From Cryptomeria japonica (Eukaryota > Streptophyta > Pinopsida > Cupressales > Cupressaceae), in assembly GCF_030272615.1 (NCBI RefSeq), contig NC_081413.1, forward strand, positions 335,770,302 through 335,834,301: a stretch of DNA of 64,000 bases, read 5' to 3'. The notes below the pieces were generated by a model. That model saw only the letters and a list, made by a program, of their open reading frames with translations, was not told where the DNA came from and did no database searches. Shown piece after piece: positions 57,456 through 64,000 of the stretch (position 1 is its first letter; each line of letters opens with the position of its first letter). Made by a program: the position numbers and the translations under genes.

Positions 57456-59150
57456 ATGGAGGGAATAGCACAGCTGGAGGGAAATTTGAATTATGTGAAT
57501 GGAGTGAACAGCGCGGTTGTTTCTTCTATTTCTGATTCTTCTGTAGCACAAGGACAACTTGACTCTTTGGGATCTACGGTGGATGATGAGGATGGTCAAA
57601 AGGATGGGGACCCATGACATTGGGAACCTCCTCAAAATAATGAAGATTCTTCAAAGTTGGCTCTCGAGATCTTGAGCGCTGATTTGGAAAAGACGACAGA
57701 GATGAAAGCTCTCAAACCCTGGAATAGTCTTTTTGCAAACAAACCCACTGGTAAATCCTCATTTCCTTCTCTGGAATATATTTCTGATAGAAAAATAGGT
57801 AGACTAGCTATTGCAGTTCTAGACATGGTAATAAACCATAGTATCTCTCTGATGGCTTTTTCTCTAGTGGGAAAATTTGTTGGACCTAGACCTAATATTG
57901 AGGTTGTTAGATCTTTTGTTAAGAGAAAATGGAGGCTGAAAGGACAGGTTGATGTTTCAACCCTGTCAAGAGGTTTCTTTTTCTTTTCCTTATCTTGTGG
58001 GGAAGATTTGGAAGTGGCCCTGAGTGGAGGACCATGGATGTTTGGGAAATCCTCATTATCCTTAAGGAAATGATCTCCAAATATGGAGCTCAATGACTCC
58101 TTTTTTGAATCTGCCCCGGTATGGGTGTGGTGACCTAGTTTGCCGCTTGAATTCTGGTTGGAGGATGTTTTCTTAGGTATTGCTAACTCCTTTGGGGAGC
58201 TTGTGGCTATAGATTCTATGAAAACAACACGAAAGAGGCTGGTATATGCAAGAATATGTGTCAATATTTCATAGAACATGGATCTACCTAGCTCTATTGA
58301 AGTAAATTCCAAACTAGGGAAGCGGGAACAAGCCATAGAGTTTGAGTCCCTCCCCTTTGTGTGTTTCTCTTGTAAGAAAGCTGAACACTGGGCAAAGGCT
58401 TGCCCAAGTAACCCCAAGAATATTCAGAAGCATAACAATCATGTTAAACAGATTTGGAAAGAGAAGAGTAACAAAAAAGAGGAGGGTAAAGAGGAAGGAG
58501 GAAGTGGATTTCCTAGTAACTCAAATGATATGAAAAAAGATGATAGGAGAGCTAGTCCTTCCAAGGATTCTAGTCAGAAGGAAGATAGACAGAATAAAGA
58601 TAAAGGATTTGAGATCAAAACAACCAATGGATTTGAAGTATTACAGAGTCAAGAGGTAGAGAATATAAGCATAGAAGAAACTCTTGAAGAGGGTGAGATT
58701 GATGACACAAATGAATCACAACATGAGGCTCTAAAAGAAACAAATATGAAAAATAATAAAGTTTTCCTTGAGGTTTTTGAAGGTTAAGAAGTTATTGTTG
58801 GAAAAAAGATCAATTTTGGCTCGCCTCAGGTTTTCCTTAATTCTCTATATCAAAATGTTGGTACTAAATCGCCCACCTCTTCTCAGATAATAGGAGAACA
58901 ATGGAATAATAAGCAACCTGCATATAAAGATGAAGAAGATGAAAAGATAATAGGAGTGGGAAAAAAGAAAAATAAGAAGACAAACTGCTCTAATGGGGTT
59001 AAAACTAGAACCAGATCTAAGGTGGATATTGGTCTTTCCAAATCCCCGCAGGGATGTAAAACCATGAAGTGGCATAGGGACTAGGAGAGTAAATAGAACA
59101 TAGCTGATGGAAGGCAGAGAACTATCCAGGAATCATGCTCTCAGGTTTCC
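57456..59150 (+). pseudogene. LINE ORF1 (DUF4283 and CCHC knuckle)
   Basis: One frame from ATG 57456 to about 58784, interrupted by TGA at 57615, 58071 and 58128 and TAG at 58275. It contains the DUF4283 RNA-binding-like domain (LAIAVLDMVINHSISLMAF, LVGKFVGPRPN, then LSGGPWMFG) and a zinc knuckle CFSCKKAEHWAKAC at about 58362-58403 (Gly before His replaced by Glu). After that the protein is Lys/Glu-rich. A TAA at 58785 is followed by another 300 bp in the same frame. ORF1 proteins coat LINE RNA. Confidence 0.85.
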
Positions 59151-59156
59151 AAATTA

Positions 59157-59870
59157 AGGTAATTTCCTAGAACATTCGAGGCCTAAATGGTCTCCACAAA
59201 TAGGATGTATTAAGGAATTTTATCAAAGATCACAAGCCGAACATCATCCTGGTTGAGGAAACTAAAATGAGTAAGGAAAAAGTTGAAAAATTAAAATTTT
59301 TCAAACATGGAGGAGTTTGTGGTAGTAGTTCAAATTTGGCGTCAGGTGGGGTGGCCATATTTTGGAATAAGAAAACTATTGATGGAGATCTTATTGATGA
59401 AGATGGTAATATTATTTCTATGAGAGTTAAATGTATTACTAAAGGACATGACTGGGTGGTTACCAACATTTATGCCCCAAATTCTAAAGCGGCTAGGAGT
59501 AAATTTTGGGACAAAATTCAGCAGAAAAGGGGGGTTTTTTCTCAGGACAAGTGGTTGTTGATGGGGGATTTCAACACCCCATTGCAGGAAAGTGACAAAT
59601 ATGGAGGAACTCAAGCTCAACTGGATAGTGGGTTTGACCTTATGGACTTTATCAATGCCAATGCTCTAATTGATGTTGATCTTACTGGAACTTCCTACAC
59701 TTGGTCTAATCGAAGGGATGGAGGAGACCTTATTCAGGTAAGGCTTGAGAGATCCCTTATCACTCCTAACTGGGTCCTTAAGTATAGATGTTCTTTGTCT
59801 ATTATTAACAGAATAGGTTCGGATCATTATCCTATTTCTTTTGTTGTTGAGTCTGTTAAGAGCAATTGAT
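59157..59870 (+). pseudogene. LINE ORF2 endonuclease domain
   Basis: APE-type endonuclease motifs in order: *NIRGLNG (a TAG for the usual Trp), ILVEETKMSKEK, VVTNIYAPNSKAA, WLLMGDFNTPL, YTWSNRRDGG, RLERSLITPNW (usually RLDR) and SDHYPISF. The domain would nick target DNA. Open 59267-59869, ending at a TGA; the upstream start carries two TAG. Confidence 0.87.
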
Positions 59871-61740
59871 GTTTTCCTTTCTGGTTTGAAAAAATGTGGA
59901 TTTCACACCCTTCTTTGGAAAATTCCATTGCCAAATGGTGGAATATTAATGTGGATGGATATACCATGTTCAAAGTTGCTAAAAAACTAAGAAATACCAA
60001 AGATAACATCAAGATCTAGAACAAGAAGGTTTTTGGAGATATTTTTGAATCCAAAAGGAAGCTGAAGGAGGAATTAGAACAGATTCAAAACTCTATTCAG
60101 AAAGATGGTTATAATATGTTTCCCAAGGTTAAGGAAGATGAGATTCTAGCCAAACTTCACAACACTATATCTAGAGAAAAAACCTACTAGAGGCAGAGAT
60201 CTAAGGCTATTTGGTTGGAAGCTGGGATAGAAACACTAAATTCTTTCATATGACATCTATGAAGCATAAAGTTGCTAGCAGAATATCTAGATTGATTGTT
60301 GATGACAAAATCCTTCTCAAAGATGATGACATTGGGGATGAAGTTGTTAGGTTCTTCTCTAACCTCCTTACTAGTAGTAAGGATATTGACATTGTTAAGC
60401 AACAAGACCTGGTTGATAACATTCCTAAGATTATTGAACCTCACTTGAGTAAGACATTATCTGCTATCCCTACAGCTGATGAAATTCAAAAAGTTGTTTT
60501 TTCTTTTCAAGCGGATAAGGCTCCGGACCCAGATGGCTTTCCCATGTTTTTCTTTCAAGAATATTGGCATATTATTGGGAAACATACGGTCAATGTTGTC
60601 AAAGAATTTTTTGGTTCCAGAAGAATCCTTAAGGAAATCAATTCTACTTTTATTACTCTAATTCCTAAGGTGGTTGGAGCTGATTCTATGGGAAATTTTA
60701 GGCCAATAAGTCTTTGTAATTCCTTTTACAAGATCATTTCAAAAGTCATGACTTCTAGACTCTTGGTTGTTCTCCCCTTTTTTATCTCTGAGGAGAAAAA
60801 AGGATTTGTCCCAGGTAGGCAAATTTTGGATTCTATTATTCTTGTGCATGAGAATATCCATTCTCTTAATGTTGCAAACAAAGAGGGTTTCCTGATAAAA
60901 TCAGATCTGGCTAAAGCCTTGGACAGAGTGGAATGGAAGGTTCTTTTACAGGGTTATGGAGGCCTTTGGATTTGATGAGAAGGTAATTAAAGTTACAAGA
61001 GAATTGATATCTACCCCAAACTTTTCTGTTCTTATTAATGGTTCTCCATCTAGATTTTTTAAATCTTCTAGAGGACTCAGGAAAGGAGACCCTATTTCTC
61101 CTATTCTTTTCACAATCTTGGCGGAGAGTATGAGGAGATTGATTCAGAAAATGAAAGTGAATAAAACCATCAAAGGATTGCAACCCTCCTATGCTAATGT
61201 ATTCTGTACTCACCAATAGTTTGTTGATGATATAATTTTGATGGGATATTCTTCTATTGGTGAGGTTGTTGCTTTCAAAGGTGCTCTCAGCTCTTATTCT
61301 TTGGCTACTGGACAAAAAGTTAATTGGGAGAAGTGTGCTATTTATTTCATAAATACCCAAATATATTGGCAGTAGAGAATTGCTAACATTATTGGTTGTA
61401 AGGTGGAGTTGCTCCCATCTACTTATTTGGGTCTCCCTCTTGGTTTGGTTCCTCCAAACTCTTTTTGGAACTCATTAATTGACAAACTCAACAAGAAATT
61501 GGCAAGTTGGAAAGGATCTATGCTATCTCAGGCTAGTAAACTTCAGCTTCTTCAAGCTACTCTTCAGAATCTTCCTGTCTATGCTCTTAGCTTGTTTAGT
61601 ATACTAGTTAAATTTGTTGAAGCTTTAGAAAGGATTCAGAAAATATTTCTTTGGTCAGGGGTTGAAGACAAGAAAAGGATAGCCTTGGTTGCCTGGGACA
61701 AGTTTGTAATCCTAAGTGCAAGGGGGGATTAGGTATTAAA
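59870..61740 (+). pseudogene. LINE ORF2 reverse transcriptase
   Basis: DRNTKFFH (60220), KAPDPDGFPMFFFQEYW, FRPISLCNSFYKIISKVM, GFVPGRQILDSI, the A-motif at SDLAKALDRVEW, then GLRKGDPISPILF and H*FVDDIILMG, where TAG at 61217 stands for the usual Gln before the F[AV]DD site. Frameshifts: one lost G at about 60229, a change at about 60950 inside RT, and another near 61725. YLGLPLGLVPP and LASWKGSMLSQASKLQLLQA follow as usual. Confidence 0.88.
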
Positions 61741-62660
61741 TTTCTTAAAACTTTTAACAAAGCCTTGCTTGCTAAACAGATTTGGAGGGATTTTGGTATT
61801 AAGAAAGATTGGAGTAGGGTGTGGTTTGATAATTATATTCATAACTAGCCAATTCATTCTCTTCTCTACTCTAAAGATATCCCTGCTGGTTCTTTCATAT
61901 GGAATAGTATGATCAAATCTATAAACATTTTTAAAGCTGGAGTTTGATGGGTCCTTGGTAAAGGTGATAAAATCAGGTTCTAGGAGGATGTTTGGATTAA
62001 AGATGAACCTCTCTTTAATCAGGACTACAACCAATTCATTGATGAATGCAAAAGGAGGTATGGTTCTATTGTTTGTAATTATTGGAAGGAGAATAAATGG
62101 GTTAGACTTGATGTTATTTATGTTGGTTTTTTGCTGCTCCAGCAGGATCTGTTGTCATTTTCTATTAATAAAGATTTTGATGATGTGTTTCTATGGAAGA
62201 CCAATCCTAGGGGTAACTTCATTGTTGCCTCTGCTTATAAAAATCCTATTACTCAGGTCTGCAACCCAATATGGACTAAAATCTAGAATAGATTCTTTAT
62301 TCCTAAAGTTAACATGTTTTTTTGGCTTGCAGCTCACAACAAGATTCTTATCATTGATAACTTGGCTCGTAGAGGATTCATGTTTCCTAACAGATGTGAG
62401 TTATGTCAAAAAGAGGCAAAATCTATGAATCATTTGTTTATCCATTGTTCTTTTACCTGGGAAATCTGGAGTAAAATCAGGATGCAATGGAAAGTTGACT
62501 GGGTTATGCATAATAGTCTTAAGTCATCTTGTAATGGATCTTTCCTACCGAATTTCCTCTCATTAAGACCCTCTGGTCCTTTGTCCTTCCTATGACCTAT
62601 TGGTACATCTAGAAGGAGAGAAATAATAGAATTTTCAGGGAGGATAAGTGTACGTCTCAG
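61741..62660 (+). pseudogene. LINE ORF2 zinc-binding region (zf-RVT)
   Basis: GGLGIKFLKTFNKALLAKQIW, then WTKI*NRFFIPKVNMFFWLA, NLARRGFMFPNRCELCQKEA and HLFIHCSFTWEIWSKI match the zf-RVT block (PF13966), with CELC and HLFIHC as the metal-binding pairs. Frame 1 with several TAG and a TGA. Confidence 0.85.
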
Positions 62661-63335
62661 GTGGTTTTTAAAAAGATTTGCAGGGCAATTAAAGAAAACA
62701 TAAATACTCTTCACAAAAATAACAAACAATGGAGCTATCTTAATATGACTGATAATGAAAAAATCATCCTCACTGAATGGAATTTGATTCACAAGGTATA
62801 CAAATCTGATATAAAGAGTATGAGAGAAAATGTTGTTTGGAGATTTCCTTTTCATAATTGGGTTAAGGTGAATTTTGGTGGTGCAGCTAAAGGCAATCCT
62901 GGGAAGTCTGGAGGGGGAGGAGTCATCAGAAATTCTTATGGTTTTTGTGTTGCTTGAATTGCCTCTCCCTTTGGAGTTCAAAACAATCATGTTGCAGAAG
63001 CTTAGATAATGTTAAAATGCCTCCAGCTTGCTTAGAGTTTTAACTTTAAAAAAATATGGCTGGAAGGGGACACTCTCAATATTATTCAGGCTATCAAAGG
63101 CACTAGTTCCCCCTCTTGGAACATTTATAATATCATTGAAAGTGCTAAAAAATTATTAGATGCCTATGATAGTGTTTTCATTTCCCATACTCTAAGTGAA
63201 GATAACAAGGTAGCTGACTTATTGGCTAATGAGGGGGTTTATTTAGAGGAGGACACTAAATATATCAGAGAAGTTTCTTGTAAGAAGGTAGTCCGTGAGC
63301 AATTATTATTTGATCGAATCCATGGTACAAGTTAA
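62661..63335 (+). pseudogene. LINE ORF2 RNase H domain
   Basis: WVKVNFGGAAKGNPGKSGGG has Gly where the first catalytic Asp of NFDGA should be (GAT to GGT). NNHVAEA*IMLKCLQLA carries the Glu, WLEGDTLNIIQAIKG the second Asp, and SEDNKVADLLANEG the last. The ORF ends with TAA at 63333. Plant LINEs of this group carry such an RNase H at the C-terminus. Confidence 0.85.
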
Positions 63336-63630
63336 GTTCATTATTACTTTTCTAGGTTCAGATATCAAAGACAAATATTGGAGTTATGTGAAGTGTCAGC
63401 TGATGATCTGTTTAAGGCATTGTGATTAGAATAACCAGTGTGACGGGGCTAATCATATTAAGTGCTGGTTCACTTTGAATGTCCTAAAAGACTATTTGAA
63501 TAATAAGGAAATAGCCCTATTTTTTGATTCTAGCATTTTGTTCTAGAGTCTGAGCTTAAGTCCAGGTATCTTGTTTCTTCAACATTTGAGTATCTCGTGC
63601 TCTGTTGAGGGTTTCAACCTGAATCACATT
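63336..63630 (+). other. region after the LINE ORF2 stop, no poly(A)
   Basis: About 300 bp without a recognisable feature. A LINE would normally end here with a poly(A) or simple-repeat tail; none is seen. Confidence 0.4.
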
Positions 63631-63996
63631 ATGGGGGGTAATCTTAATCGAAATGAGCCTTCCAGCTGTGACAACTGGAAAAGTGAACAAAAAATATGGT
63701 GGAGGCTGCACAAATATGGTTTCATTGACTACATGGAAAAACTACACGGGAGTAAAAAGCTGGTGTCTCATGGTTTCGCCAAGGGATGGAGCAATAACAA
63801 AGTCACTCTATTTGGGCAGACTTGGAAACTGGATGAAGACTTGGTGGCGAAGGTTATAGGTTTACAGAAGGAAAGTACCAAATTTTACAGAGACCGCAAG
63901 TTCTCAGTGGAAGCCACCAAGAACTTCCCTAAAAGTGATGAAGAGAGGGTTCGGCTCGCCAAGAAGGACAATGTGTCCTACTATCTCCCTCAATAG
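63631..63996 (+). CDS. unrecognised ORF at the right edge
   Basis: ATG 63631 opens MGGNLNRNEPSSCDNWKSEQ. The frame is also open upstream to 63571, but the Met at 63631 looks the better start. 121 codons without a break, ending TAG after YYLPQ. Segments such as KVTLFGQTWKLDEDLVAKVI and KFYRDRKFS look like a folded, conserved protein, and the pattern (FxGxxWxxxxxxxxxxxGL) recalls N-terminal parts of plant TE-encoded proteins (Transposase_32/PMD-like), but I cannot name a family. TAG may be a decayed CAG, in which case the gene continues beyond the window. Confidence 0.45.
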   Translation: MGGNLNRNEPSSCDNWKSEQKIWWRLHKYGFIDYMEKLHGSKKLVSHGFAKGWSNNKVTLFGQTWKLDEDLVAKVIGLQKESTKFYRDRKFSVEATKNFPKSDEERVRLAKKDNVSYYLPQ

Positions 63997-64000
63997 GTAA

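Larger units (their letters stand above)
57430..63335 (+). mobile_element. plant L1-type LINE with RNase H
   Basis: ORF1 (57456-about 59150) and ORF2 (about 59157-63335) with endonuclease, RT, zinc region and RNase H in the usual plant L1 order. It probably interrupts the CACTA gene to its left. I see no poly(A) tail or target duplication at 63336 and beyond, so the right boundary is unknown. Stops and at least four frameshifts make it inactive. Confidence 0.88.

Noticed and set aside
57632-58417. 261-codon open frame on the minus strand
   Set aside because: It is the exact antisense of LINE ORF1 (DUF4283 and knuckle region), which has clear domain evidence; the minus frame shows no domain.

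Overview
This window looks like gene-poor, repeat-filled nuclear DNA of a seed plant with a large genome, possibly a gymnosperm. The organism is an inference: I see no host marker gene, rRNA or tRNA. Almost everything I can identify is a transposable element or its remains. The sequence is AT-rich, and the elements carry many point-mutation stops.

Layout. (1) 1-15808: a Ty3/gypsy Tat-lineage retrotransposon on the minus strand. Its 5' LTR is 14635-15808, its leader carries tandem repeats, and gag, protease, a G-patch-like linker, RT, RNase H, a second plant-type RNase H and integrase run down to about 4610. Behind pol, on the opposite strand, lies a spliced plant-mobile-domain (PMD) gene with its own TATA box (614-3115). 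The 3' LTR would lie left of the window. (2) 15809-20122: LTR-like sequence and a minus-strand gag remnant next to a possible primer site and LTR. (3) 20121-20560: a CACTA-like transposon end with CCGATG/CGTCGG repeats. (4) 21950-26059: a degenerate inverted-repeat array, a TATA box and a long unrecognised plus-strand ORF with a coiled-coil tail. (5) 26060-32228: no recognisable gene. (6) 32229-51958: a nest. A minus-strand Ty1/copia element (LTRs 32229-33605 plus 46061-46109, and 50538-51958) has a 12.45 kb Tekay/Del-like chromovirus (33606-46055, 5-bp duplication AATGA) inserted in its 3' LTR. (7) 52624-57365: a minus-strand CACTA-family gene region with a DUF4216 remnant, an intact SET-domain ORF and several in-phase exons, including a Ptta/En/Spm-like domain. 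(8) 57430-63335: a plus-strand plant L1-type LINE. (9) 63631-63996: an unrecognised ORF at the right edge.

How it fits together. The copia element landed first (LTRs about 6% different over the 228 bp I aligned). The chromovirus then entered its LTR (LTRs about 3-5% different). Each autonomous retroelement has lost at least one catalytic or ligand residue, so none looks active. The PMD gene reads in one frame for about 1.5 kb and is cut by 20 stops, 17 of them TAG, which is what deamination of methylated CAG would give.

The most unusual features are the SET ORF inside a CACTA-type gene region (the longest open frame in the window), arrays of seven 22-bp palindromes in both chromovirus LTRs, and the antisense PMD gene whose intron shares repeat words with the leader of its host retrotransposon.
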